A DNA stretch of 64,000 nucleotides from Paragyromitra xinjiangensis (GCA_038503065.1 JBCAMK010000004.1:881001-945000), one strand, 5' to 3'; positions 23,317-36,300 are shown, counted from the first letter of the stretch. Notes: generated by a model from the sequence alone, not told the origin. Translations and numbers: made by a program.

Positions 23317-26300
23317 GCGATTCCTTACGGGCAACTGGATGGAGGCTACGGGCCATAGAGTGAGGGCGCTTGAGAGATGAAGAGAAAGAGGAGGGGGAGT
23401 GAAAACTCCAATTTACCGCGATTGCGGGTAATGATAATTACACACGGGACGCGCAATGATTTCTTCTAAAAACTATATATTCCTTTTCTTACGTTTAGGG
23501 AGGCGGAGCGACCTGATTTTTTTGAGATTAGTTTTCTCTTTTCTGCTTTCATGGGCAGCGTTGGCGGCAATATGGAGTTTTTACCGGTTTTTTTTTATTA
23601 TTACTCTTACTATTCTTGTTTTTATTTACCTCTTTTGTTCTCTTTTCTTCATAAGCGAAAGATCTTCGGATCGTTCACGTGTGAGAGAAGCTAGGACTTT
23701 TGGGGACTTCTATTTTTTCTTTTTTTTGTACGGCTGGTGTGGTCGCTTCAGTTTGTTTACTTTTTTTGGGTTGGTCGGTTGGCGTCTTGCATATAAAGCA
23801 TGTATTTTCGGTTTTTTTGTTTTTGTTTTTCAAACCCATCCATCTTACATTTGTTGGACTTGGGGATAGCGGTGACGGAGATTAGTTACGGAAGTGTTCC
23901 TTTTCTTCTCCGCACAAACGGCGCAGGAAATGAGGCGGAAGGGCATGTACTTGAAATACATTTTTCTTTTGTCAAACACGAAAAAACATCATGCGCAGCA
24001 TTTCATGTATGTACCAAGGCTTGGGCTGAAAGGGCAGGGCAAGCACGGAGAGATCAGCTCTCCCCCAGAAGAAACACCTTAAAATATAGAAGGGTGTTTT
24101 TAACGAACCAAAACAATGTTATATTACATTACAGGCGTTCACTAGGCAGCTACGTGGCAATCATCACTATCAGTGTCCGGGGGGGGTTGGGTTCGTGCTT
24201 TGTCTCGTTCCAGTTCTTGTCAAGCTTTGCGACGTCAGGAGGGGATGTTTTCTTATTCGCTTCTGGCTCTTTCTCGGCCGATCCGGTGATTTGTAGATAT
24301 CTCTCTATGTGCACACATACACATATGCATACATGAGATGGGCTGTTTCGTGTTACGGGAAACATCCTCGGAGGGGGGGTGGTTAGGAGCCCAGCGCTAT
24401 GGGTTCGTATGAGATCAATATTTTGCCTCGCGATATTTTCGGTTGAGAGACCATGCATACATGTATGCCCTGCCATGAGGCAGCGCGGTTAAGGAGGTAA
24501 CGAAAGGGCGCCAGCCTACGGGTTTACTACCTTGTCTGTAACATCTATCTACCTGGTCTTTTTGTTATCACCGTAGTCAACCTCGCCCTTTTTTTCTAAC
24601 GAAACGAAACGCTATCTTAGGTAGAACGCATGGGAGTTTGTTTTTGGCAAGTTTCTAGGATATACACCTGGGGGAGGTGTAATGACGACTCAAGATTTGC
24701 AGGTCCCGGACCTTGTGATTCTGGGTAAATCAGAATGGAATGGAATAAGGGTTTTAAACTAACGACGGGTTTGTGTCGTCAGCAGCGGTGGTTACGACAT
24801 GAGGGGAGGTGAGGGGGGGCAAGGCGACCAATGAGAGATTATATGCTGCTTGCCGTGCAACATGGCCATGGGCTCTTTTGCCGGTGGAACCTTGGGACGG
24901 TAGTGGTGGGCGTGTGGTCTTTTTATTTATTGAATGCTGGGTTAGTAGGTAGATATTTGGTACTTGAAACTACCGTAAATTGTACCTGATAGGGAGGTGT
25001 GATTGGGACATGCGGACTTTCTAGTGAACTTGAAAAAAATGAGTACAGGAACAGCCCGCGTGAGAAGTTGCTTTTCTGTTCTGATCACTGCCTACGAAAA
25101 CTGAAGGTTTCGTTGAGTCATTGTGTCTACTACGGGAATGGAAAGCCCATCCCAATACTGCCCCATGGCCTGTGTGGTGGTATTTACTGCACAGCCGGCC
25201 TATGCAGGGACCGGAAAGACTCCAGCTTCAGAAAATCTAGATACATTTTATTTGCAATTCCCGTGTGCGTGGGGAATTGACACAGGGAAAAAATAAATAA
25301 ATAAATATGATACGCATACCGGCGACAAGTACACGAGGTAAAATAATTTGGCGGTGCCTGTAGGTACCAAATTAAAGAACAAGAGTATCCATCCAGGCTG
25401 GCGATAATGCGCAGTCCTGCAGGTTTAAACCGGGGTAGGGTTGGGAAATGTCATTGATAACCCCCCTTTTTTGTCAATTTAGTCTATAATGGGTGTTTAC
25501 TTGCGTTCAGCGGTCCGGACGCCTGCGCTGTCTCAGGTAAGGCACCAGATACTACCCGTGTAGTGCTAGGCCTAAAGTACGTGACGGTACACCTGTCCCC
25601 TTGATCAGAAGTACTCGAATCTAGTATTACCCGTCTTCGGGCCATGAATAGGCCGTTGGGCTATTGTTCCCCGGAAATGTGTACGTTGGCCAGGATCCAA
25701 GGTTCGACCGAAAATGGTGACTTGTTCAAAAGTAATATACTGGAATATGCCTATTGCTAGGGAATCCTCATGTATACCCGTCCCGAACCGTGAGAGCGGG
25801 CCGAAGAGCTTGGCTGTCAGTAGTAAATCCTTAGAGGGTACATAACAGACCTATATACTCTTAGTTGAGAAATGCATGATAATCTTTCGTCTTCAATCGG
25901 ACTATCTAGTCGATAGGATCCTACGTAGTCTTACAGCATTTTGACAGCGACCACTCCTGCCTCGCGTCAGCACCAGAGCGGTATGTCTACGAGAGCCGCA
26001 TCTACATCGAGTTCTGAAACCGAACTCAACACCCAACCGTGTTTCGTCGTGTTATCGCAGCTATGCAGAGTGGCCCACGCAATAGCATGTGGAGGTACAT
26101 CCCGACCGCTGAATTATTGTAAATACGCGGTAGGCTACATTGTGCGAGTAAACAAACAAAGGATAATCTCTGTAACTGGCTCCGGAGATGTCCAGATAGC
26201 AAAACAGACCTAGGTACCGTGGTAGAGACGTACCCCGCGCGTCTCACTACTTTTGGTTCCAGAGCAGCACCTGAAACACGATATTGTCTCTGAGGGGATT

Positions 26301-27830
26301 ATTCATCCCCGCCGTCACGTGGATTCTTCTTCCGCCTTGCCTCAGATCGACCGCCGCATATGCAAGCAAGCGGTTCAAGTCACGGTATCTCACTCGGATG
26401 ACCAAACCCTTCCGAATAACCTCAGCTGATCAAATGGCCTGTACAACAGGATCTTGGCACATCGATGATTGCGCAGCTAGAATTTCTCACGAGGAATAAT
26501 GGGGTTCTTCCCCCCGCAAGACGGCCGGCGATCCTAAACCACCGATTCTCACCACCCTACACGATCGGTTCCTTAAGCGTTGAGCAGTGGGGTGCAGAAG
26601 ATCTGAAGGATACCCGCTTTTAACAAAAAGTAACGATGCAAGTGAGAGAAAAAAATAGGGGTCAGGGGGGGATGGAAAAGAAATATATTACTGGGAATAG
26701 CCCTCCCCCCCACAATTGAGAAAAAAGAAACAAGGGGGAGATCGATATCGGGAGAGATGAACTGCTAACATCTTCGGATGCTGCCGGTAGGGCAAGCCGA
26801 GACCCAGGAACGTGAATGTTCAGGTCCTGGTCCTGAAGAGAATTTCGTGGACCCGGTTTTTGAGTGGGCATTAGTGGTGGTGGACGTCTTCCAAGTCTGG
26901 TTTGAAAATTGGACATGTTATAGTTATTATAAAACAGTTATCGTCGAGACCTTGCTCCGGACAACAGCGTTTTCTTATGATAGTTGTAACCCTCAGGCTA
27001 GACCATTTGATAATGGAACCAAACACCTCGTTTTTCTCTCCCTGGTCTCAATCATAACCTGAGGAAGGATCCGGAAGAAACTTTATAATTACAAATATAT
27101 CACGAAACAACAGAGGTTTCCACAAGGCTTTGGTTAGGTATTTTAAATGACATTGGATTTGCACGTTTAAAACTTATAGCTAGAATTATAAAAAAGCTGA
27201 TCGTGTACCTGAGCCAAGATCGAAGCTACTAAACACAGCAAAACCTCCCCCGCATTACTGGCCGTCCAGACCCCTCGTATCCGGTGAATGAGCAAGTCAT
27301 TCGCCACGCACAACCCTCTAAGAGGATAGTAATCATCAGGGGGTATCCATTCAGACGGGCCACTCCTGTGCAGGTGAATGTCCGCCCCGCATGAAGATGT
27401 CCGATCTGGTTCGCCGTCGACAGTGCGTAACAGACAGTGGGGGAGGCAAGTGAGAAAATTCACTTAATCCCGTGTGCTGATCAATAGAGTAGTGGCCGGC
27501 TATCGAAGGTACAGCATCTACCCTGGTTCCATTAGGCTGCTGGCGCCTGCATCTCATCCGATGAGTTAGTTGAACCCCAGCTCAGATCATTGGACTGGAC
27601 TTGGCTAGGTTGTCTGGAGTTGAGTGCCAGCACAGCAATACCGGAGGTGTTAGTAGGTAAGCTCCCATGGCCAGCATCTTGGGAGGATTTTTTTTCTCTC
27701 TCTCCCACTAGGTGGATATCGAATCGGACGAGATGGGAGTGGGGAAGGAAAAAAAAAGGGTGGAGAGCCTTAGCTCAGGAACGGGACCGGTCAGGAGAAA
27801 TAATAAATAAGCCGTAAAATAAAATAAATC

Positions 27831-27845
27831 CGCGCGCGCGCGCGC
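27831..27845. repeat. (CG)7C alternating run
   Basis: Fifteen bases of uninterrupted alternating C and G inside otherwise A-rich sequence (AATAAATAA before, AAAAGAAAAG after). Alternating CG is the classic Z-DNA-prone sequence. No function is shown. Confidence 0.8.
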
Positions 27846-29043
27846 TATCCAAAAAGAAAAGAAGAAAGAAAAAGAACCATTGACATGTCGTTGATCGGAG
27901 AGATCGATGACCAAAGATTTAAAAAGGCATGCTATCCTGATTTTATCCTTTGCATGCATCGTCCGCCTTGCTTTTTTTCCTTTCCTTTCGAAATCCCCCT
28001 CCTTCGTTGATATTACTGTTACATTTCATACCGCCTTACTCTTGCAAATTCTAGAAGGGTGTTGTCTTGTTCTCATAGGTAGAAAATAACTACGAAAAAT
28101 AATTCACATATTAGTTTCGTGTAATTATCCAAGGGAAGTTGTGGGAGGAACCAGGAAATGAATTCCCGACTCCGAGCTATGCATGAAGGCACAACAAGCC
28201 TAGGCCCCACGGATGAAATGCCGATATTGCCCCAACATTTGGTCTCCAGATTGTACAGACCATATTGCCCCCCCCGCGTTCATTAGTCTCAAGCACAAAA
28301 ATACTTGGTCGATTTCAAGATGGATACGTTACTCTCCTTCGGAGTTTTTTTTTGGGAGAGAGAAAAAAAGTGCTATTGCATATGCAGTCTGAACTATTAC
28401 ATGATCGACAAAAATATCGACAAGGCTCCTAGCAAGTTTTTTGATGGCCATTCCTAAAAAGAATAAATTTTTTTTATCGCCACTGTCTCAAGTCTGCAGG
28501 CTACAGCTCATTTTCTCGTCAACGACGAAAAAAACAAATAAAATACCCTAAAAATCCGACGAACTTCATCATGAGGAGTAGACCTACGACAACCATCGTG
28601 AAGACAGGAAAATATGTCATATGACTTAGCATCATAGTTTGCTGTCGACAGGGCCTACACGGCAGTGGTTGACATTGTCTCACGATCGGGAATTGGAGAC
28701 GCGTAGAAGTCTCATAGGATACCGGTAGCTACGAGAAAGTGGGGAAACAAAACGATTGAGTTGAAGCGAACTGCTTCTGACATCAGTCATGATATGCTGT
28801 CAGGATTTTTGAGATTAGCCGCTTTGCTTTTGTTTCGCGATGTTTTTGGTGATGGCGGAAATGGTGTTGAGTTGGAAGGGTTACGGTCTGCAATGTCTAG
28901 ATACCTTTGCTCCGCAATTAATCTACTACATGAGGTTAGAATGTTTGAAGGATCATGCGATTTTACTATTTGCGCCGTTGAAAGGTCATGCTAAATGATT
29001 TCTATTTTTCCGGGATTTTTAGCAACAATGAAGAGCTATAATT

Positions 29044-29057
29044 AAGGGTTAGGGTTT
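29044..29057. promoter_or_regulatory. Telobox-like motif (TTAGGGTT) upstream of TMA7
   Basis: AAGGGTTAGGGTTT lies about 230 bases before the TMA7 start codon. It is the reverse complement of the AACCCTAA telobox, a site used by Tbf1-type TTAGGG-binding factors at ribosomal-protein and translation genes in several fungi. The same motif occurs upstream of mL40 in this window. Its use here is inferred. Confidence 0.5.
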
Positions 29058-29288
29058 TATCTAAGCGCTCTAGCCACGGGCTGGCATTGAGGCTAAAACC
29101 ATTCTCAAATATACTGTTGGGGTGGGCTGCTGGTACTGCCAAAACCGCCAGGCCGCTTTCCCTCTAGAGCGGTAGATTCCATTGCAGATTCCGTTGCAGA
29201 TTGGACATCACCTCAGCCCCACCATATCGCCTCTTATTTTTCAAAAAAACCAACTTTCCAAGAACCTAAGGTTACTACTATAGTTAAG

Positions 29289-29746
29289 ATGTCTGGTCGT
29301 CAAGGTTGGTTTCTGGAGACAAGAAGAGGGAAGGAATATGTGCTAATACGTCGGAATCAAACAGGAGGTAAAGCTAAGCCGTTGAAGGCACCAAAGAAGA
29401 AGGTTGTCGAGGAGGATGAGGAAGACAAGGCGCGTTTACCTTTCCGTATGCAGCAAGAGCCAAAGGGCAATAAGCTAATCTTGGTGAGCAGGCCTTCAAG
29501 GAGCGACAGAAAAGAGGTATGAACCCGGAAACGATACCTCTCTTCCCGGTGGGATAGGTGGGGGGTGAAGGTGGGATGTGGTACTAATGTTCCAATAGAG
29601 GCTGCCGAGCAGAAAGCGATGGCTGAGAGAGCGAAGAAAGGAGGGCCGTTGGTTTGTGGTCCTGTTTGTTCAAGTTATTGAGGCTGGGTATACTAACATG
29701 TGACCAGGGGAGCGGTGGCGGTATCAAGAAGTCTGGAAAGAAATAG
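29289..29746 (+). CDS. TMA7: Translation machinery-associated protein TMA7
   Basis: Small conserved ribosome-associated protein. Five tiny exons, 29289-29304, 29365-29429, 29492-29516, 29599-29651 and 29708-29746, join in frame to give 65 aa (yeast TMA7 is 64 aa). Family hallmarks are the start MSGRQGGKAKPLKAPKKK, then VVEEDEEDKAFKERQK, EQKAMAERAKKGGPLG and a C-terminal GIKKSGKK. Intron 2 (29430-29491, 62 bp) must begin with GC: the frame of EDK-AFKERQK fits only an AAG|GCGCGT donor and a GAGCAG acceptor, and a branch-like GCTAAT lies inside. Reading through instead gives an unrelated C-terminus and a stop. The other three introns are GT-AG. Four introns in a 65-codon gene is a high load, including exons of 16 and 25 nt. 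Confidence 0.93.
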
Positions 29747-30077
29747 ATCGTGGTCGGTGCATGATAAATGAGACGACATGATTTGCGAGTCCCTTAATCG
29801 TCTTTTTTCGCTTGGTATTCAGTTTGTTTTGCAGGGCATGGGGGGGGGGGGGGGGTTTATAGGTGTATGCATTAAGTGTATCCAAAACCATGGTCCTTTA
29901 TCTGGATCCAGAATGAAATACCACCCTACCTCATTCTACGATTGTCGCTGTGGCCTCGAGAATCTCTAATGGAAACCCCAACTATTTTATGTGTTTAGGC
30001 ACCATTTGCAGCTTATTCGGAAATTTTGCATTGTGGTATTTTCAAAAGCATTGATATTGGAGGCTCGGGGGAGGTTC
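29747..30077. other. Short convergent intergenic region
   Basis: 3' ends of TMA7 (plus strand) and the CSN8/PSMD8-like gene (minus strand). It contains a run of 16 G (listed separately). Confidence 0.6.
29840..29855. repeat. G16 homopolymer
   Basis: Sixteen consecutive G on the plus strand, about 95 bases beyond the TMA7 stop. Its exact length is likely to vary between isolates or reads. As RNA it could form a quadruplex-like structure in the TMA7 3' UTR. Confidence 0.85.
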
Positions 30078-31219
30078 TCAATCCTCCCAAGCTTTGAATT
30101 CCTTCTGTTGCATCACTGGTGGTGGTGCTTTCTTCACTCTTCTTAAGGTCACAATCTCCCTCGCATCATCTAGCTCCCAACCCACCTGGTACTCCTTCCT
30201 CAGATCCTCCCACTGCATTCCTATCACCGTCTCGACATAGCTCAATTCCAATGTGAAATAAGTCTTCCCTAAACACTTAAGTGTATCTGTCCTCATCCTC
30301 TTCTCTGCATCTTCTAGAAGCCTTCCCTTATAGAGATCAACCTTCCTTTTTGTTGCCCTAAAGCTCCAGTAATTCCCATGCACCAGTGCAAGAATAGCTT
30401 GTGTTATCCTATAGTCTTTAACCCCGAACTCTTGTTTGACCATAAAGGCCTCCGAGTAGTTCTCCATATGGCATGCTAGATGCAGCATATAATATCCCGC
30501 AAACTCTTGCAATTCACCCGGAGACAACGGGACGATGGGGTGAACGGTATGCAGGAGATGGAGCAACGCAGGATGGTATGACTCCGTGTGCTTCATCAGG
30601 ATGGCCGCGCGGATTATGAATACGTAGACCTGGTGCGTGAAGGCGTCGACACGATTGGAAGCCACGATACCTTCACGGAGTTTCCGCATCGAGAGTAGGA
30701 TGGAAGAGAGTTCGGCGTTAGAAGAGTCGGCGAATCGTGCATTTTTATCGGAGAGAGCCAGCGAGGCAAAGGCTGCGGCGAGCTTACTGTCGAGATCGGA
30801 GCTGCCGTCGGCTGAGCCACAGAATTTTATGTATTTCTCGACGATCTGGGTATAGTATCTGCATGTATTGGTTAGGATGTGAGTGGCGGGGGATTGGTGA
30901 AGCGTGGTTGGATACGGACGGACTTTTCTTGGTTCCTTTCGTCTAATAGCCTTTATGAGGATAATAGTCAGTGGGTAGATACGGAAATAGGGAGGCGGCG
31001 GCCAAACCTATTATCTCCTGATTAGAGAGTCAGTTCTCTGTTTCAGTGGTTTCAACCCATCATCATCGGCCACCTCAGGCCCAACTAACCTTTGCTCACG
31101 AAACCGAAGTCGTCAACGACGGGCTTCAAGCGACTAGAACGCCATGAAGCTGTTCTAATTCCCGCCCCACCACCACCACCACCTCGTCCCCCGCGGGGCA
31201 TCTTATCGGCACTTGACAT
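30078..31219 (-). CDS. CSN8/PSMD8/eIF3k-type helical repeat protein
   Basis: Three exons on the minus strand, 31219-31090, 31007-30983 and 30858-30078, join in frame to give 311 aa. The 25-nt middle exon restores the frame exactly. The N-terminus carries RGGRGGGGGGAG, then a conserved-looking VVDDFGFVSKGLAAASLF. The rest is an all-helical region with YYTQIVEKYIKFC, LREGIVASNRVDAFTHQVYV, ELQEFAGYYMLHLACHM, ITQAILALVHGNYWSFRATK and TLKCLGKTYFTLELSYVE. This last part resembles the SAC3/GANP - CSN8/PSMD8/eIF3k fold, in which a helical scaffold ends in a winged helix. I do not recognise a specific orthologue. Proteasome-lid-like, COP9 or eIF3-related roles are possible from the fold only. Confidence 0.7.
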
Positions 31220-33357
31220 CGTATCGTTGTTGAAGCTGTGCGAGTAATGGGCGGAGAGGTGCGAGAGTCTGTGCAGTGGTGGGGAAACACCACATGGCTT
31301 ACATGTGGCATGACATATGACCTGCTTGGCCTGTTTCTGAATTACGCAGATTTGAGCCGCAACTTACGCTTTCAAACATGCAGAACTGATACAATTCAGG
31401 AAGGGTGCAGGTATTGTGGGTGGCCATTCTGAACCTCGTTTTGCTTGTGAGAGGGCATTAAGGTATAATCTTGTTTTACATCTTACGTAGTTGTCTAGAA
31501 TGTTTTTTTAGGCTGCAGTATGCTTCAGTGGTCGGGAAAAACAGCTCTTCAGCAAAGGCTCTCTCAAGGATCCAAGAACTAGTTAGAATCAAGGAAGACA
31601 TGAATAACAAGAGCCTAACTATATTGTCGGACTGGAATAGTTCGTCGGAATAAGGAATAACATGGAAAAGAAACCGAAGGCTTAAATAAGGCGGCGAGAT
31701 ACACACATGCCTTTTTTTCTTTTTAGCTCATTACGTGCATGCAATCCACTGAGTTTTAAACTTTCTTATGCTGGAGCTAGAAAGCTGTTTCTTTGGCTTC
31801 ACAACGAAGCCCTGAGTTTTGGGTAAACATTTCGAGTCACAGGTGGGGTCGTCCGCCTAAATTAGTTAAGACTCTATTGTTATCATATTCGGGGCTCACA
31901 AATTCGACAGCACCTAATTTTCCGGCTGTGCGCAATAAATTCACTTAGATTAAATGTGGTTGAGTTCTGAAGCCTCTTGAGTGAGGGTTGGCTTCATTAG
32001 TGACAGGTCATGAAATAAAAGTGAGGTAACGGGAGATGAAGTTGGTTTAAAAACCTGGGTTTACACGTGCTAGGCGACAGAAGCAATGCATCTAATACCT
32101 TGGGCCAATCCGGCAATAAAACGGTTGGGAGCCTTTCTTAGGCTTCTTTTATTCTAAGGTACTAACTAGTACACGGTTTTTGCATTGACCAGAGTTGCCA
32201 AGCATTCCCACTAAACCCACGTGATATCGCGTGAGAACGTATGATGTGGTGCCGTGGTTCGAATAAGTTAAGTTATTATCATAAGAAGTGCCCATTGGGA
32301 GGTTCTTCTATCATATATATGTTTTTAGGCTCTGGCGGGCCTCAGGCTACCCGCTTTTGGCCCTATCTGACTTTGGTTGGGATTATCTGCCATCTTCCAT
32401 TTCGTTGTTCGGGGTGTGGGTTCCTCGTCTCCAGCCTCGATGCTATTATATTTCAATGAGTTTGCTCTACAGCTTTTCAATGGTTTTACCGGAGTGCGCT
32501 CCTCTTAAGACTACGTTTGACTTGGCCTATAGGTACAGCATTGAACTGAGTGCTCTTTAGTATATGGGGTTAGTTATGCATTGTGTGTAGCGCGATTAGG
32601 TGGCAACTCATAGTGGCGAGGGGTTACGGGGTCGCTATATTTGATCTCAAATCGAAAAGATCTCATAAGGCAATCTTGCTCTTTGAGTGAGGGCTGAAGA
32701 ACCAGGTCGGACTAGGTTTTTGGAGGATTTTCCCTAGTTCCAATGCCCCAATGGGGACCTGATGCATATAGTGCGCCGCCATATCCCTAGGGCTCGCTGC
32801 GAGTGTGATGTATTATTGCTATTATTATTATTGTGTGGTTAGAGTCTGATGGTTTGTTCGTGAGTCGTTTGTATTCCTTGATTAGAGTTTTCGTAGGCCG
32901 TGATTAGGTTGATAGGGTTTGGTAAAGGGTCACTAGACACGTATGTCTATTTTTACTTATTCTGTTGGTTTTGCGTTTATTTGGTACCGCGCGGCAAAGA
33001 AAATTCTCAACAGAAATCCAACAGTCTCACTATCCTCAGTAGGGGGGGGGGTTCAATTACTCAACAACCAACTCACTAGGCCCTACTAGTATTTCTTTTT
33101 GTTTAGATCGTTTTCGATATGTATGCATGGGGTGTCTTTCCCTCTACCCCCCCTTTTTTGGCGGGGTAAATTTTGCGAGTGATGGGCTGTGATTATACTT
33201 TCTGGCGGACTTTGATGACTTCTCGCGATTGCTATAGACTATAAGCTCTGGTACATGAATATGAATTTTGCTATCTGATAAACTTAAAATTTGAAATACA
33301 TTTGCCTTTAGTTAAGATATAAAGAGAGCAAGGATAAACGACGTTTCTCTAGAACTT
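31220..33357. other. 2.1-kb intergenic region, no gene seen
   Basis: No supported coding sequence. It contains a short ATT microsatellite near 32816 and G or C homopolymer runs near 33043 and 33150. Part of it is the promoter of the CSN8/PSMD8-like gene. Confidence 0.5.
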
Positions 33358-36300
33358 CTATTCTCCATTTCCCTTCTCTTTATTCCATTTCCAAAATGCT
33401 GCTTTACCCCACCTTACTTCGCTTGACCGACGCTCTGCACCATTATGCTTGCCATTTCCCGACTTCTTCCCTGCTTCCCCTAGCTCCGCTGTTGGCTCAT
33501 TGTACCATAACCCAGGTGGTCGGATGTTCTTAATGAATCCATCATCATCATTGTCATCACCAACTATTAGCTCATTTCTACCGCCTTCGTTCGATCCTAC
33601 ATCCGGCTCTCTGCTTTTTTCTTTTTGTCTTTCGGTGAGCTGGCTAGATGGATTCTGTGGCTTCTCTTCGTTTCTTTCGGTCTCGTTCCCTTGGGCCTCC
33701 TTTATTTCCACGTATTCCCCTTCGTCCTTGATTTCCTCTACCTTATCCTTCGTCGGCGCATCTTCTGGGGTCTCCTTTTTTTCTCCGTCTTCTCCTTCGC
33801 TCATGATTTCATCTACCTTATCCTTCTTCGACTCGTCTTCTTGGGTCTTCTTTCCCTCGCCCTCACCCTCGCTCTTGATCTCATCCATCATATTCTTCGA
33901 CGAATCGTCCTCTGGAGCTTCCTTTTTTCCCTCGTCTTCTCCTTCAACCTTGATATCCTCTACTTTATCCTTCTTCGACTCGTCTCCTTGGGACTTCTTC
34001 CCCCCGTCCTCACCATCACCCTTGATCTCCTCTGTCTTATCTTTCGTCGAATCGTCCCCCGGAGCCTCATTTTTCCCCTCATCTTCTCCTCCAACCTTGA
34101 TATCCTCTACCTTATCCTTTGGCTCATCTGTCAACTCGTCCTTTGGTGTGTCTTTCGGCCCGTCCTCCGTGGTGTCCTTCAGCTCGTTTTTCAGCTCCAC
34201 TTCCTGTTCGCCTTTTGGCTCATCCTTCGATCCGTCTTTTGGAGTGTCCTTCGATGGGTTATTTGGCACGCTTTTCTGTATGCTCTTAGGGTCGTCTTTC
34301 GGCTCGGGCCCACTCTTCAGCCCCTTTGGGTCAACCGGTACCTTCAGTCCTTTCTTTTGTCCTTCTTTCTCGCCTACTGTTTTGAGGGGGGCCTCAGGCG
34401 GCTTTTGTAGCGTCTGCATAACCGCATCCATTCGGCCACCCAGTGAATTGGCGAACTTTAGACCTTCTTGGCATTTTACTTGAAACTCGTCTGTTTCGAG
34501 GTCAAAGGCGTTGGGATCTGTCATTTGGAATAGAAACCCGGCTTTGGAGGAGAGCTGCTGCTCGTAGTCTCTAAACTCTACTGCGTACTCTTTAACGACG
34601 TTCAACTTTAACGCTAATTCCCGAATAGCCCGAGATTTTGCGTATATCGTTTCGAGAAGTAAGTGGAGCTCCAGGCCCTCGGTAAACATAACAGCGGCGA
34701 ACTCCCAAAACACCTTACGTGATGGCTTTTTGGTTCTGTGGGCGCTGCAGAGGCTCTGTAGGAAAGCCACCGAGTGCCTAGAAGCACTTGTCATGTGTTT
34801 CCGACGCTGAATTAACTTGACTCGCAGTTTCCGGTACCAGGCCTGGATTATGAAAGCTGCGTTGCACTTTTTCTCCTCGCGGCTCAGGGGGCCAACAGCT
34901 GCACTCTGGCGTATAGGTAATAATGCTAGCTGTATGCCACTCCCATCCCAGCTTTCTACACGTTTGGATAGTCTTCCTTCGCGAACGTAAACTAGGATTG
35001 AGTCTTTCCCATTGTAGAACTGGAAAGTTTGAGAGAGGGTTTTGACAAGCGTGTTTGCTGGTACGCCCTGAATTCCTTCCGTCCCAAGAGCTTTGTGGCC
35101 GAACACCTATAAGGGAAAACGTCAGCTAGGTGGCATGAATTTGGTAGTATTTAATGAGATATACCGTCTGAATTTTCGTCCAAATGTTATCATAACGAAG
35201 AGGTAGAGGCCCAATTGTTCCTATATTGACGAGACTGACAGCCAGTAAATCTACGCTTCGGCGAGCTAAGAGCTCCTTATTACCCAGTTTGCCTTGGGGC
35301 GAGCCTTCTAGACTGCTAACAAGGTCACAGAAGCTCGCTACTACCCTCAGCAATGTTTGCTGATAGCAACATTGTTCAAGGTCAGTAGTCGTCTTCAAAT
35401 ATGGCTCCCAATGGGGCAAGTAAAGTTTCGTCCATGATTTTGGGATAACGACATCTGTGCGCCGAGATGAAAATAACTGGTTGTATCAAAGTTAGCTCAG
35501 AAATCTTGATCTTAGAAAAGAACGGTATTCTCACTAGAAAAGTCACGATGTCTTCGTAGATTGAGATGACCGATCCGTGATAAAAAGATAAACATTTCGT
35601 ATGTGTCTGCAAATCTAGGAGCATCCGAAGTAGGCCGCAAACATTTTCACACTACAACTTGTGTTAGGTCTGTATTGTCTGCATATATAGCTTCATTTGG
35701 AGTGATGGTACGTACAAATCTTCCCAGGGAAACTTGTAATGGCTTTCCCGCGAGTTGTGGGCGTAGTGATTGATATTTGTTGAAAACAAAAGAAGTCCAG
35801 TCTGGTGGTGGTGATCGTTGATCCCAACCCCTTCGAGGGCCCTGGGATGCCATATGGTTGGCACGATTGCTTACAGCTGACTTAAGAATACCATGCGCAA
35901 CACCTAATACCAGTGTTTTAACGTCAAGATACGCCCATGAAATTTAAGTTAACAGGTCTTTAAGACTTACCAAGATTGTATCCAAGCTGATAGTTCTCAA
36001 GCAGCGAGACGAAATCGTCCCTGGTATTCTTGAGGTCCCAAGGCCTCCAACTATTCTGGAAACGGCTTTGAAGTTTGTCGATAATATTTGTGTTGGTCTC
36101 TAGTGTGCAAATCGCTCGGTTTACAGCGGCTATCACCCCGGCGTCTTGGAAGCGCGAAGAGCTATACCTCAACTGGGAGAGAAGGATATCCAACCAATAA
36201 TCTATCTTCAATTAGTGATGTGTATAGCTGCGGGTACGTTCAATGTAGTAGAATACCAAGTGAGGGCTCGTTAAGAACATCAAACAAACGGCAAAGTCTC

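Larger units (their letters stand above)
23317..29288. other. 6-kb gene-poor region between kinase and TMA7
   Basis: No recognisable coding exons on either strand. Contents include T/G-rich sequence just after the kinase stop, an AAATAAATAAATAAAT microsatellite near 25292, a (CG)7 run at 27831 and telobox repeats at 29044 that belong to the TMA7 promoter. Confidence 0.5.

Noticed and set aside
33449..34483. 344-codon plus-strand open frame opposite the helicase tail
   Set aside because: It is Ser/Phe/Leu low-complexity, the mirror image of the acidic Asp/Glu/Lys repeat on the minus strand, whose frame is longer and joins the helicase exons.
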